From Arenibacter arenosicollis (GTDB lineage Bacteria; Bacteroidota; Bacteroidia; Flavobacteriales; Flavobacteriaceae): a stretch of DNA of 64,000 nucleotides. Shown here one piece after another: positions 34,738 through 43,814 of the stretch. Where the stretch lies: contig NZ_JACLHY010000002.1 of NCBI RefSeq assembly GCF_014397245.1, positions 248,001 through 312,000 of the forward strand, in the 5' to 3' direction. The notes beneath the pieces were generated by a model. That model made no database searches. It was not told the DNA's origin and saw only the letters and a list, made by a program, of their open reading frames with translations. Both the position numbers and the translations under genes were made by a program. Numbering within the stretch: the first letter of the stretch is position 1; each line of letters opens with the position of its first letter.

Positions 34738-35886
34738 TTAATTCCCTTCTGCCGATTCACCATCTTCTTCCGTGCCCTTCTTTATAGGCTCTGTCTTGTT
34801 CCAAACCTTTACCTTGTCATCTTTGGTTATTCCAGAAACAATTTCCACATTTACTCCGTCCGAAATCCCTATCTCAACATCCTTTCTTTCAAATTTTTGC
34901 TCTTCCACAGTACCAACGGCTATCTCCACAAAGGGCTTATCCGTTATTTTATCAAATTGTAGAAGGGCCTCGGGAATTACCATTACACTGTCTTTCTTTT
35001 CCAACACCAAAGAGGCATTGGCGCTATACCCGGCACGAATTAAAAAGTCGTCATCAACGGTTACGTCCCCCTCTATCTTAAACTGGACTGCACCAGATTC
35101 CTCTATACCCTTTGGGGCAATGAACCTAAGTTTGGCGTCGAACTTTTTATCATTGATGGCTCCCAGGCTAATTTCCAAGGGCATTCCCAATTTCAATTTT
35201 CCAACTTCACCTTCATCCACCTTACCTTCAAAAATCATAATGCTCAAATCGGCAATGGTTGCAATGGTAGTACCGTCGTTGAAGTTATTGCTCTGAATTA
35301 CCTGATCTCCTTCTTTCACAGGAATCTCCAGTATGGTTCCTGAAACGGTGGCCCTAATATTGGTGTTCGCAGTAGCGCTACCTCCAGCCGATCCATCACG
35401 GATGATCTGGTAATCGGATTGTGCATTCTGCAGTTCCAATTTTGCTTGATCAAATCTCAATTGCTGGGTATTAAAATCTTGGGAGGATATTACTCCTTTA
35501 TCAAATATGGACTTGTTCCTATCGTATTCAATCTTAGTGTTGTTCAAAGCTATTTCAGCGTTTTTCACACGGCCTCTGGCCTGGTTCAGGGACTGTTCAT
35601 TAGGAACCACCTTTATTTTAGCAATTAAGTCGCCTGCTTTTACCTCAGCGCCCTCTTTCATCAAAATTTCATCAATGATACCAGAAATCTGCGGTTTTAT
35701 TTCCACTTCATCCTCTGGTACCACCTTACCTGTTGCCACAGTTTTCTTTTGAATATTGGCCGTGAACGGATTTTTTGTCTCGTAGGTAATTGCCGACTTG
35801 CTATTGGACTTAACAAAAAAGGCCGCCGCCCAAAGAGCTCCAAGCACTAAAACTCCTATTAGCACATATTTTACAATCTTATTCAT
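34738..35886 (-). CDS. MacA/HlyD-family periplasmic adaptor (copy 1)
   Basis: A 382-residue membrane-fusion protein with one N-terminal transmembrane helix (residues 5-25). The lipoyl-like half domain follows (KKTVATGKVVPEDEVEIKPQ; EGAEVKAGDLIAKI), then an alpha-hairpin (90-165), the second lipoyl half (IRATVSGTILEIPVKEGDQV), and beta-barrel and membrane-proximal domains. It bridges an inner-membrane ABC permease to the TolC-type duct encoded 31 bp downstream. It is a close paralogue of the adaptor at 39204-40316; both share GTTIAxIADxxxMIFEGKVD and SxANASxxLxKxDSVxxxxEALxQFD. The C-terminus is unusually acidic. Confidence 0.95.
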   Translation of the reverse strand: MNKIVKYVLIGVLVLGALWAAAFFVKSNSKSAITYETKNPFTANIQKKTVATGKVVPEDEVEIKPQISGIIDEILMKEGAEVKAGDLIAKIKVVPNEQSLNQARGRVKNAEIALNNTKIEYDRNKSIFDKGVISSQDFNTQQLRFDQAKLELQNAQSDYQIIRDGSAGGSATANTNIRATVSGTILEIPVKEGDQVIQSNNFNDGTTIATIADLSIMIFEGKVDEGEVGKLKLGMPLEISLGAINDKKFDAKLRFIAPKGIEESGAVQFKIEGDVTVDDDFLIRAGYSANASLVLEKKDSVMVIPEALLQFDKITDKPFVEIAVGTVEEQKFERKDVEIGISDGVNVEIVSGITKDDKVKVWNKTEPIKKGTEEDGESAEGN

Positions 35887-35916
35887 TTTACTATATATTT
35901 ATTTGTATTGGTTTGT

Positions 35917-37179
35917 TTATTCTTCTCTTAAAGCATCTATTGGTTTTATACTTACGGCACGTTGGGCAGGTATAAGGCCGATCAAAGTACCTAGAACTAC
36001 CATAATTGCCAAAGCCCCTAAAACATAAGGTATAGGCACGGTAGGATTGGCATAGGGGAAATCCATGCCCTGGGTCCACTTATTAATCAAGCTTAACACT
36101 CCCGCCCCAAGAATAATTCCCATGACCCCGGCTATCATCGTTAAAAACACCGATTCCAAGATAATAAGGGATCTAACTTCCCTAGGGGTAGCTCCAAGAG
36201 CACGTCTAACCCCAAGTTCTTTGGTCCTTTCCTTGACAGAGATCAATAAAATATTCCCGATTCCTATAACTCCCGCTAAAATAGTGGCTATACCCACAAC
36301 CAAAGACATGAAGGTCAACCCCTTTGCAAAGCCGACAATTCTATTAAAGATTTCCCCTAGGTTAAAAGATCCAATAGCCCGATCATCTTTTGGATTCACA
36401 TTATGAATTGCCTTTAGAATCGCCTTTACATTTTCTTCAACCTTAATAACATCCGCATCATCATAGGCTGCAATGGCAAACCAACCCACATTTTCCCCCG
36501 TATTATATAATTTTCTAAAGGTTGTAAAGGGTATATAAATATCGGAATCACTTTCAAATCCACCTCCGGGCGTAAACTTATGCACCCCCACTACCTGGAA
36601 GAACACATTATCTATTCTGATATAATTGCCTATGGGGTTTTCATCAATTTCGAACAACTCCTTTTGGGTACGTTCCCCAATTACACATACCTTTCTGGCA
36701 CCATCAATATCCTCGTCATTAATAAATCTACCATCATCATATATTTTCTTGGTAGCTATTTTGGTAGAAATAGGATAATCGCCATAGACCGCATAATTCC
36801 CGGACTTCCCTCCCCTAATAATTTGGGCCGGGCCACCTCCGAATACACCCTTTACGTTTCTTGGGGCGATATATTGAATCTCCGGAATCCTATTTTTTAG
36901 AATACTCACATCCTTCAATTTAAGTTGTATCTGTCTTCCGGTTTTAAATCCTTTATAAGGCATGCTGGTGCTTTGTGCCCAGGTGAACATACTGTTCATA
37001 GCCACATTTTGAAATTGCTTTTCAAAACCATTGTCCAACCCTTTAGCTGCACCGGACAAAACGATATAAATAAAAATTCCCCACAACACGCCTATCACCG
37101 TAATAATGGTCCTAGTCCTATTTTTACCAATAGAACCAAAAATCTCCTGCCATGTATTGCTGTCAAATAAAAATCCCAT
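35917..37179 (-). CDS. MacB-like ABC permease (type B, copy 1)
   Basis: A 420-residue permease without a fused ATPase. One N-terminal transmembrane helix (RTIITVIGVLWGIFIYIVLS) precedes a large periplasmic MacB core domain (about 45-250), followed by three C-terminal helices of the FtsX domain (ERTKELGVRRALGATPREVRSL is the cytoplasmic coupling segment). It ends with IPAQRAVSIKPIDALREE, typical of the family. It is most similar to the permease at 40408-41667 and probably pairs with the type A permease 1 bp upstream (37181-38410) as a heterodimer driven by the single ATPase at 38403. Confidence 0.94.
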   Translation of the reverse strand: MGFLFDSNTWQEIFGSIGKNRTRTIITVIGVLWGIFIYIVLSGAAKGLDNGFEKQFQNVAMNSMFTWAQSTSMPYKGFKTGRQIQLKLKDVSILKNRIPEIQYIAPRNVKGVFGGGPAQIIRGGKSGNYAVYGDYPISTKIATKKIYDDGRFINDEDIDGARKVCVIGERTQKELFEIDENPIGNYIRIDNVFFQVVGVHKFTPGGGFESDSDIYIPFTTFRKLYNTGENVGWFAIAAYDDADVIKVEENVKAILKAIHNVNPKDDRAIGSFNLGEIFNRIVGFAKGLTFMSLVVGIATILAGVIGIGNILLISVKERTKELGVRRALGATPREVRSLIILESVFLTMIAGVMGIILGAGVLSLINKWTQGMDFPYANPTVPIPYVLGALAIMVVLGTLIGLIPAQRAVSIKPIDALREE

Positions 37180-37180
37180 A

Positions 37181-38410
37181 TTATTCGTCTCTTAAGGCTT
37201 CAATTGGTTTTATATCCGCAGCTCTTTTAGCCGGAATATACCCCGCAATGGCTCCAAACAGTATCAAAACTAATGTTGCACTAATGGCCATTGTAATATC
37301 TATATAGGGATTGGTTATAAAGTAGTCCTTCAATTTTTCGCCCAAGGAATTCAAAATAAAAACTCCAAGAAGCATTCCCAGAAAGCCTGAAATAGTGGTA
37401 ATAAAAACCGATTCCAAAAGGATAGAACTAATGACCGACTTCGGTGTTGCCCCCAATGCCTTTCGAATACCCAATTCCTTGGTGCGCTCTTTGACTACAA
37501 AAACCATAATATTACTGATACCTATAATACCTGCTATAATGGTTCCAAAGGCTACAAAGGCAACTATAATCTGTAAGACCCGTGCAAATTGTTGCTGTTG
37601 CTTTAATTGGTCCGCAACATTTCTAATAAAGACGCCACTCTGGTCATCCGGGCTTATGTACTTCTTCTCCCTAAAAAATCTATCCAGGCTTCTATCCAAG
37701 GCCATGGCTCCGGCATAACCGATTTCTGGCTTAAAGGCCACAATTATCTGGTCTATTTTATCGTTGTTTTTTTCAATCAACTGTCTTGTCGTATAGGGCA
37801 TATAGATCAATCGCTCCTCATTATCCCCCCCATCATCTTGAAAAACACCGATAACCATAAAAGCACTCCCTGCCACATCTATATATTCGCCCAAGGAATT
37901 TTCACTTCCAAAAAGATCATTTTCTACCAGCCTTCCTATGACAACATATTTCGTACTATTCCTTATATCTTCCTCATTTAAAAAACGACCCTTCATCATT
38001 ATGGTCTTTTCGGCATATTGATGTGCTGGACCAACCGCTCTGGTAGTATAGTTATTGGATTCGCTTTTATATTTTACCAAGCCACCTCTAGAAATTCTTG
38101 GTGTGGCGTAATCAATGAACATAGCGAAGTTTTTATTTATGTCCGCCAAATCACTGTTGTCAAACTCAATGGCCCTATTGGATTTATATCCTTTATACGG
38201 AACGGTGGTTCTTCCTGGAAACACGTATAGTACGTTGGTGGCATCATCCCCGAAAAACTCCTCGAAAGTATTTACCAAGCCGTTTCCCATTCCAAACAGA
38301 ACAACGAAAATTAAAATGCCCAAAGCAACGGTAAATCCGGACAGAAAGGTCCTTAGCTTATTCTTTTGGATTGTCTCAAATATCTCCTTCCAATTATCCC
38401 TACTAAACAT
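37181..38410 (-). CDS. MacB-like ABC permease (type A, copy 1)
   Basis: A 409-residue permease with the same layout as its neighbour: first helix in KNKLRTFLSGFTVALGILIFVVLF, periplasmic MacB core (about 45-245), and FtsX domain with coupling segment ERTKELGIRKALGATPKSVIS and terminal IPAKRAADIKPIEALRDE. The start overlaps the last 8 bases of the ATPase gene, indicating translational coupling. It is most similar to the permease at 41697-42944. Likely substrate: a lipophilic compound or envelope lipoprotein; sequence does not say which. Confidence 0.94.
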   Translation of the reverse strand: MFSRDNWKEIFETIQKNKLRTFLSGFTVALGILIFVVLFGMGNGLVNTFEEFFGDDATNVLYVFPGRTTVPYKGYKSNRAIEFDNSDLADINKNFAMFIDYATPRISRGGLVKYKSESNNYTTRAVGPAHQYAEKTIMMKGRFLNEEDIRNSTKYVVIGRLVENDLFGSENSLGEYIDVAGSAFMVIGVFQDDGGDNEERLIYMPYTTRQLIEKNNDKIDQIIVAFKPEIGYAGAMALDRSLDRFFREKKYISPDDQSGVFIRNVADQLKQQQQFARVLQIIVAFVAFGTIIAGIIGISNIMVFVVKERTKELGIRKALGATPKSVISSILLESVFITTISGFLGMLLGVFILNSLGEKLKDYFITNPYIDITMAISATLVLILFGAIAGYIPAKRAADIKPIEALRDE

Positions 38411-39104
38411 ACTGGGAAGCCCTAATCTGGGTTATTTTCTTGTCCTCAACAATAACCCCATCCTTTAAATGCACAATCCTTTTGCACATGTCCGCTATGT
38501 CCGGCTCATGGGTAACTATAAGTATGGTATTGCCGGCGTCATTAATTTTTTGAATAAGGTCCATTACCTCGTAGGAGGTTGTGCTATCCAAGGCTCCTGT
38601 AGGTTCATCTGCCAATAGAACTTTGGGCTCCGCTGCCATGGCCCTGGCTATAGCTACCCTTTGCTTTTGCCCTCCGGACAATTCACTGGGCAAATGATCC
38701 GCCCACTCCCGCAAACCTACTTGCTCCAAATATTTTAAGGCTTTTTCCTGCCTTTCTTTCCGCCCAACTTTTTGGTAATACAGGGGAAGTGCTACATTCT
38801 CCATGGCACTTTTATAATTGATCAAATTAAAGGATTGGAAAACAAAACCCAAAAACTTGTTCCTGTATTGGGCAGCCTTAGTTTCGTTCAGGTTTTTAAT
38901 TGGTACTCCGTCCAGGGTATAGGACCCCTCATCAAGCACATCCAACATACCCAATATATTCAAGAGAGTGGATTTACCGGATCCTGAAGATCCCATTATG
39001 GCTACAAGTTCACCTTCTTCAACCGAAAAGTTAATACCTTTTAATACGTGAAGGGAATTGCTTCCCATTTTATAGGATTTATGAAGATTTTTTATTTCTA
39101 TCAT
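38403..39104 (-). CDS. ABC transporter ATPase (MacB/LolD type)
   Basis: A 233-residue nucleotide-binding subunit with Walker A GSSGSGKST, Q-loop FVFQSFNL, signature LSGGQKQRVAIARA, Walker B VLLADEPTGALDS and H-loop VTHEP. It is the only ATPase in a cluster with four separate MacB-like permeases and two adaptors, so it presumably powers both permease pairs. In classical MacB the ATPase is fused to the permease; here it is a separate polypeptide. A gap of 99 bp separates it from the adaptor upstream. Confidence 0.96.
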   Translation of the reverse strand: MIEIKNLHKSYKMGSNSLHVLKGINFSVEEGELVAIMGSSGSGKSTLLNILGMLDVLDEGSYTLDGVPIKNLNETKAAQYRNKFLGFVFQSFNLINYKSAMENVALPLYYQKVGRKERQEKALKYLEQVGLREWADHLPSELSGGQKQRVAIARAMAAEPKVLLADEPTGALDSTTSYEVMDLIQKINDAGNTILIVTHEPDIADMCKRIVHLKDGVIVEDKKITQIRASQYV

Positions 39105-39203
39105 GTTTTGTTGAATTAGGTGAGGTTCCTGAAAATACGAATATATGACCGACTATGGGTATAGTTGTTACAGTTCAATATGTTAAAGCTGTGTTAAAAG
39201 AGT

Positions 39204-40316
39204 CTAGGTGCCCAAGGCGGCAGGTTTTATTTCGTTCCAAATTTTTATTTCATCGTCCGCCTTAATTCCGTTTAGAATTTGGACATAAATTCCATCACTT
39301 ACTCCCAATTGAATCTCCCTGCGTTCAAATTTCTGACCACCTGTAGCTATTTCCACAAAGGGTTTTTTGGTTTCCGGGTCAAATTGAATCAAAGCTTCCT
39401 TTACCGCTAAAACACTATCTGCCTTGGCTAAAATTATGGAAGCATTGGCACTTAGCCCCGCCCTAATAAATATGGAATCGCGCTTTTTTAAAGTACCTTT
39501 AATCTCAAATTGAATAGCTCCATTTTCCACCTTCCCCTTAGGGGCAATATAGTCCAAAACAGCATCAAAAACTGCATTCTCTATGGCTCCAACAGTAATT
39601 TCCAAGGGCAGGTTTTCTTTTATCTTGCCTACTTCCGACTCGTCTACCTTTCCTTCAAAAATCATCTTATCCACATCGGCAATAGCCGCAATAGTAGTGC
39701 CTTCATTAAAATTATTGGATTCTATAACCTGATTACCTACTTCTACCGGCACTTCCAAAACCATTCCACTTACCGTAGCCCTGATTAAGGTATTGGCCTC
39801 ATTGCCATAACCTTTGGTTGTCCCGGTCTTAACTATATCAAAGCGCTTGTTGGCTGCCGCATAGGATTGTTTTGCCTGATCAGCTGACACCTCGGCCCTC
39901 TCCAGATCCACTTTGGAAATTACACCCTTGTCAAACAAAGTTCTTTGACGTTCCAAATTGCGTTTTTGGTCATCCAAGGAAATCTTGGCCTCCTCTATGG
40001 TGTTCTTTGCCTCGTTCAATGCTGACAGATTGGGAACAACCTTGATTTTAGCGATTAAATCGCCAGAGTTAACATAATCGCCCCCCTCTACAAAAACCTC
40101 TTCAATAACCCCAGAAATATTAGGTTTGATCAACACCTCCTCCAAAGGTAAAATGCTACCGGTGGCCACAGTTTTCTTTATTATTGTTTGGGTGGATGGT
40201 TTTTCGGTTTCGTAGACCACTGGGTCCTCGGCATTCTTTTGATATAGATAATACAAGGCTCCACAGCAGCTAAAAACAATAAATGTTAATATTATAACAG
40301 TAACTGACTTTTTCAT
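39204..40316 (-). CDS. MacA/HlyD-family periplasmic adaptor (copy 2)
   Basis: A 370-residue membrane-fusion protein with lipoyl halves (KKTVATGSILPLEEVLIKPN and IRATVSGMVLEVPVEVGNQV), a long alpha-hairpin and a barrel, closely matching the copy at 34738-35886. The N-terminal hydrophobic segment holds IVFSCCGALYYL; VFSC resembles a lipobox, so this copy might be lipid-anchored rather than membrane-spanning, but the hydrophobic run continues past it, so this is uncertain. It lacks an adjacent TolC gene and probably shares the duct at 33366. Confidence 0.94.
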   Translation of the reverse strand: MKKSVTVIILTFIVFSCCGALYYLYQKNAEDPVVYETEKPSTQTIIKKTVATGSILPLEEVLIKPNISGVIEEVFVEGGDYVNSGDLIAKIKVVPNLSALNEAKNTIEEAKISLDDQKRNLERQRTLFDKGVISKVDLERAEVSADQAKQSYAAANKRFDIVKTGTTKGYGNEANTLIRATVSGMVLEVPVEVGNQVIESNNFNEGTTIAAIADVDKMIFEGKVDESEVGKIKENLPLEITVGAIENAVFDAVLDYIAPKGKVENGAIQFEIKGTLKKRDSIFIRAGLSANASIILAKADSVLAVKEALIQFDPETKKPFVEIATGGQKFERREIQLGVSDGIYVQILNGIKADDEIKIWNEIKPAALGT

Positions 40317-40407
40317 TTTTATGATTTGTTTTTGATTGATTGATTTACTCCTTTTTTATATAGTTCTTCATATTCCAAACAACGGCGCTTTGATAATACA
40401 TAGTCAG

Positions 40408-41667
40408 CTATTCCATCCTCAAAGCCTCTATGGGCTTAACCTTAATAGCACTTTGGGCCGGTATAAATCCGGCCAACAAGCCTGATACGACCAAAATATT
40501 TAAAGCCGTAATTACCACGCCAAGACTAACACTGGGATTTAGAAACATTTCTACCGGTCCATTGGTTTCCAAAAAATAATTAATAAGGTAAATGACCAAG
40601 GCTCCAAAGCTAATCCCGGCCATCCCCGAAATCATGGTCAAAAAAATAGATTCCATTATAATTTGAAGCTTTATGGACCATGGATTTTCACCCAATGCCC
40701 TTCGTATCCCAATCTCCTTGGTTCTTTCCTTGACCACGATCAGCATAATATTGCTTACTCCGATTACACCGGACAGCAACACCAAAATACCAACAAAATA
40801 AGCTATATAACGCATGGCCATGAATAGTCCCAATACTTTGTTGAACTCTTCAAATAAATCAAAATGACCTACTGCCCTTACATCTTGGGGATGAATTTTT
40901 TGATTTTCCCGAACTACAGCAAAAATTTGTTCCTTTAGTTGGGTTATAGACGAATTATCATTTGCGGTAATCGCCATCCAACCTACATTATTGCCCTGGT
41001 TGAAGGCTTGTGAAAAAGAGGTAAAGGGAATAAAAATTTCTTTTTGGATCTCCTCGGCATTCCCATCATTGGAATTCTTTTTATAGGTTCCTATCACCAT
41101 AAAATTTACTCCTTGAATTTTTAAATAGGTGCCTATCACCTCTTCCCCAACATCATACAAACTGGCCTTGACACCTTCACCAATAACAGCCACTTTCCGT
41201 TTCTCCCCTATATCCAACTCATTTATGAATCTACCCGAAGTAATGCCCATGGGATCCTGATTGATGATATCCGGATAATCCCCGTAGACATTGAAGGCCC
41301 CAGTTTTTATTCCACGGACCACATTATTCACTCCATTAAATCCACCCAATTGATTTCTTGGTGAAACAAACCTGAGATTGGGGACGTTTTGCTTAATGGC
41401 CTCCACATCTTCCAATTTAAAATAAAAACGTCTTCCTTTTGGCAAACCTTTGTAGGCCATGGAGGTACTCTGAGTCCACATAAACATAGTGTTGGTAGCG
41501 ATGTCACCAAAATTTGACCGTATACCGTTTTCCAACCCCTTACCGGCAGCCAATAGTACAATCAATATCAATATACCCCAAAAAACCCCAAATGCGGTTA
41601 GAAGCGTCCTGAACCAGTTGCTGGTCAACACTTCCAAAATCTCTCTCCACCGGTCTTTATTGAACAT
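40408..41667 (-). CDS. MacB-like ABC permease (type B, copy 2)
   Basis: A permease of 419 residues from the internal Met (MFNKDRWREILEVL), which matches the N-termini of its paralogues better than the Met four codons upstream. First helix in RTLLTAFGVFWGILILIVLL, MacB core, and FtsX domain with coupling segment ERTKEIGIRRALGENPWSIKL, ending IPAQSAIKVKPIEALRME. It pairs by position with the permease at 41697-42944 and is the duplicate of that at 35917-37179. Confidence 0.93.
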   Translation of the reverse strand: MFNKDRWREILEVLTSNWFRTLLTAFGVFWGILILIVLLAAGKGLENGIRSNFGDIATNTMFMWTQSTSMAYKGLPKGRRFYFKLEDVEAIKQNVPNLRFVSPRNQLGGFNGVNNVVRGIKTGAFNVYGDYPDIINQDPMGITSGRFINELDIGEKRKVAVIGEGVKASLYDVGEEVIGTYLKIQGVNFMVIGTYKKNSNDGNAEEIQKEIFIPFTSFSQAFNQGNNVGWMAITANDNSSITQLKEQIFAVVRENQKIHPQDVRAVGHFDLFEEFNKVLGLFMAMRYIAYFVGILVLLSGVIGVSNIMLIVVKERTKEIGIRRALGENPWSIKLQIIMESIFLTMISGMAGISFGALVIYLINYFLETNGPVEMFLNPSVSLGVVITALNILVVSGLLAGFIPAQSAIKVKPIEALRME

Positions 41668-41696
41668 ATTTACTTTCAATATTTAAAATGACTACC

Positions 41697-42944
41697 CTAT
41701 TCATCTCTCAGTGCCTCAATGGGCCTAATGGTCGAAGCCCGCCAGGCAGGAAAAAATCCAGCTAGGGCCCCAGCAATTATCAATAGAAAAACTGTGCTAA
41801 TCGCCACCCTGAAATTGATGGAAGGATTTAATACATAATCCACCTGAAGAGATGGCCCCACAAATTCCAACAGTCCCATGCTAAAGATCAGTCCCGCAAA
41901 TCCGGCAACACTGGTTACAAATATTGCCTCGTGCAATATCATGCCCACAATGGCCCATGGTCTTGCCCCCAAGGCCTTCCTCACCCCGATTTCCCTGGTT
42001 CTTTCTTTTACAATGATCATCATTATATTGCTAACGCCGACCACCCCGGCCACTATGGTACATATACCAACAAACCAAAAGAAAAATTTTATTCCTCCCG
42101 TTAAATTTTGGAACCGCTTTACACCCTCTAAAGTATTAAAGGTATTAACAGCGCTTGGATCGGTTGGCGCCACCGTGTGCGCTTCCCTTAAATAGGACTT
42201 GATGTCTTCTGTGAATTTTATAGATTTTGCAAGCGTTTCTTCAAAGTTGCTGGATGGCTTTAAGGTAAAGAACATCATATTTAAATTATCGCTCCCATTA
42301 AAAACACGTTGCGCCGTACTTATTGGGATAAAGAGTCGATCTTCTTCCCTATCACCTCCCTTATCACCATAAACCCCAACTATCTGAAAATTAATACCTG
42401 ATATTTTCAAAAATGAACCTATGGGATCATCTTCCCCTTTCAGCAGTTCCCGTTTGATCTTATTACTAATCATAACGACCTTGGCCACACTTTCTTCATC
42501 ACCATAATTTAAATAGCGACCCTGTGAAATAAATTGATTTTCTATGTTTTGAAATAAGGGCGACACACCCTGAACGGAATAGGACCCCGATTCATTATTA
42601 TAATCCACCGTTACATTTCTCAACCTAAAAAAAGGGGATTTATGTTCCAAATTGCCAGAAAATTTGGAATTGATGGATTGGTAGTTATTATTCTTCAGTT
42701 GAATGGGCCTTCCAGGATTCAATCCTTTGTATTCCTGTGTAGTTACTTGGGTCCATACTCCGATCCTATTGCTCGCATCGCTTTCAAATTCTTTGGCAAT
42801 ACCATTTTGCATGCCCTGCCCAAAACCCAATAGAATAACCAAAATAAAAATTCCAGAGGCTACAGAAAAGCCCGTAAGAAAAGTACGAAGTTTATTTTTC
42901 TGTATGGCATCAAAAATTTCCTGCCATCTCTCAATATCGAACAT
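41697..42944 (-). CDS. MacB-like ABC permease (type A, copy 2)
   Basis: A 415-residue permease and the first gene of the efflux cluster. First helix in KNKLRTFLTGFSVASGIFILVILL, MacB core, coupling segment ERTREIGVRKALGARPWAIVG, last residues FPAWRASTIRPIEALRDE. It is separated by 29 bp from the next permease. Duplicate of 37181-38410. No consensus promoter was recognised upstream (42945-43033), although the position requires one. Confidence 0.93.
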   Translation of the reverse strand: MFDIERWQEIFDAIQKNKLRTFLTGFSVASGIFILVILLGFGQGMQNGIAKEFESDASNRIGVWTQVTTQEYKGLNPGRPIQLKNNNYQSINSKFSGNLEHKSPFFRLRNVTVDYNNESGSYSVQGVSPLFQNIENQFISQGRYLNYGDEESVAKVVMISNKIKRELLKGEDDPIGSFLKISGINFQIVGVYGDKGGDREEDRLFIPISTAQRVFNGSDNLNMMFFTLKPSSNFEETLAKSIKFTEDIKSYLREAHTVAPTDPSAVNTFNTLEGVKRFQNLTGGIKFFFWFVGICTIVAGVVGVSNIMMIIVKERTREIGVRKALGARPWAIVGMILHEAIFVTSVAGFAGLIFSMGLLEFVGPSLQVDYVLNPSINFRVAISTVFLLIIAGALAGFFPAWRASTIRPIEALRDE

Positions 42945-43033
42945 AGGACCTATGATGTTTATTGAATAAGACCCTTGAACGCTGAAATTGTTACAGTTAT
43001 AATTTTAATTAAATGTTAAAATTGAAATCGCTT

Positions 43034-43291
43034 TTAGGCTTTCATCCTTTTGTAGATAAAGAAGAATAAACCGGCCACCAACAGGTAAGGAACGGCCATA
43101 AGATACACAATACCATTATTGATACCCTTTGCAGCAGCCTCACTCCCTTCGCTCTCCAAGACCGCTCGGCACATGGCACATTGGGCTTCTGAAAAATTTG
43201 GAAACAACAAAAATGAAATCGTTAAAATCAATACTAGGTACTTAATTTTAAAATTAGCGCGTCCTGCAATAGAAGATGATTTAGTGTACAT
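43034..43291 (-). CDS. Small membrane protein with periplasmic CxxC
   Basis: An 85-residue protein with a signal-like or first transmembrane segment (KYLVLILTISFLLFPNF), a short periplasmic stretch AQCAMCRAVLESEGSE carrying a CAMC pair, and a second helix (GIVYLMAVPYLLVAGLFFFIY) followed by KRMKA. It overlaps the end of the DUF420 gene by 11 bp and closes the cytochrome oxidase operon. A role in heme-copper oxidase maturation (copper or disulfide handling) is inferred only from the CxxC and position; no function is known to me. Confidence 0.75.
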   Translation of the reverse strand: MYTKSSSIAGRANFKIKYLVLILTISFLLFPNFSEAQCAMCRAVLESEGSEAAAKGINNGIVYLMAVPYLLVAGLFFFIYKRMKA

Positions 43292-43814
43292 AATAGGGAG
43301 ATATCATTAAATAGACGACTACTCCGGTAACTGCGACATACAACCACAACGGAAAGGTAATTTTGGCAAGTTTCCTATGCGCCTCATACTTCTTAAGGTA
43401 TGCCTTTGCATAGGTGCGCAAAACCAAAGGTATAATTACAATGGAAAGAATAATATGGGTGATCAAAATAAAGAAATAGATATACTTAACAACGCCTTCC
43501 CCTCCAAATGAAGTAGAATCCGAAGTCATATGATAGGCAACATACATAACTAAAAATGCCAAGGACAATAAAACACAGCCGGTCATTAGCTTTTGATGCA
43601 ACTCCAACTTACCATTTTTAACAGCAATGACCGCAATAATCAATAAAATGGCGGTAAAACCATTTACAGAGGCATAAATGGGCGGTAAAAAGCTCAAAGG
43701 CTCCACGTTTGGCAGTTTTACCCCAAAAAGTATTGCAACCACTACTGGTATTATAACAGATACCAGGTTGATTATCTTATTGAATTTTTTTTCCTTTAAC
43801 GCAATTGCATCCAT
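43281..43814 (-). CDS. DUF420 membrane protein
   Basis: A 177-residue protein with five predicted transmembrane segments. DUF420 hallmarks: HQKLMTGCVLLSLAFLVMYV with a conserved-type His in the second half of a loop, ILITHIILSIVIIPLVL, and HRKLAKITFPLWLYVAVTGVVVYLM. Members (CtaM-like) accompany heme-copper oxidase genes and are implicated in oxidase assembly. Its start overlaps the Sco gene stop by one base, indicating translational coupling. Confidence 0.92.
   Translation of the reverse strand: MDAIALKEKKFNKIINLVSVIIPVVVAILFGVKLPNVEPLSFLPPIYASVNGFTAILLIIAVIAVKNGKLELHQKLMTGCVLLSLAFLVMYVAYHMTSDSTSFGGEGVVKYIYFFILITHIILSIVIIPLVLRTYAKAYLKKYEAHRKLAKITFPLWLYVAVTGVVVYLMISPYYVH

Noticed and set aside
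33366-42944. Idea that the ABC cluster is a LolCDE lipoprotein exporter
   Set aside because: The ATPase is LolD-like, but the adjacent adaptors and TolC-type duct fit a MacAB-type tripartite pump better.
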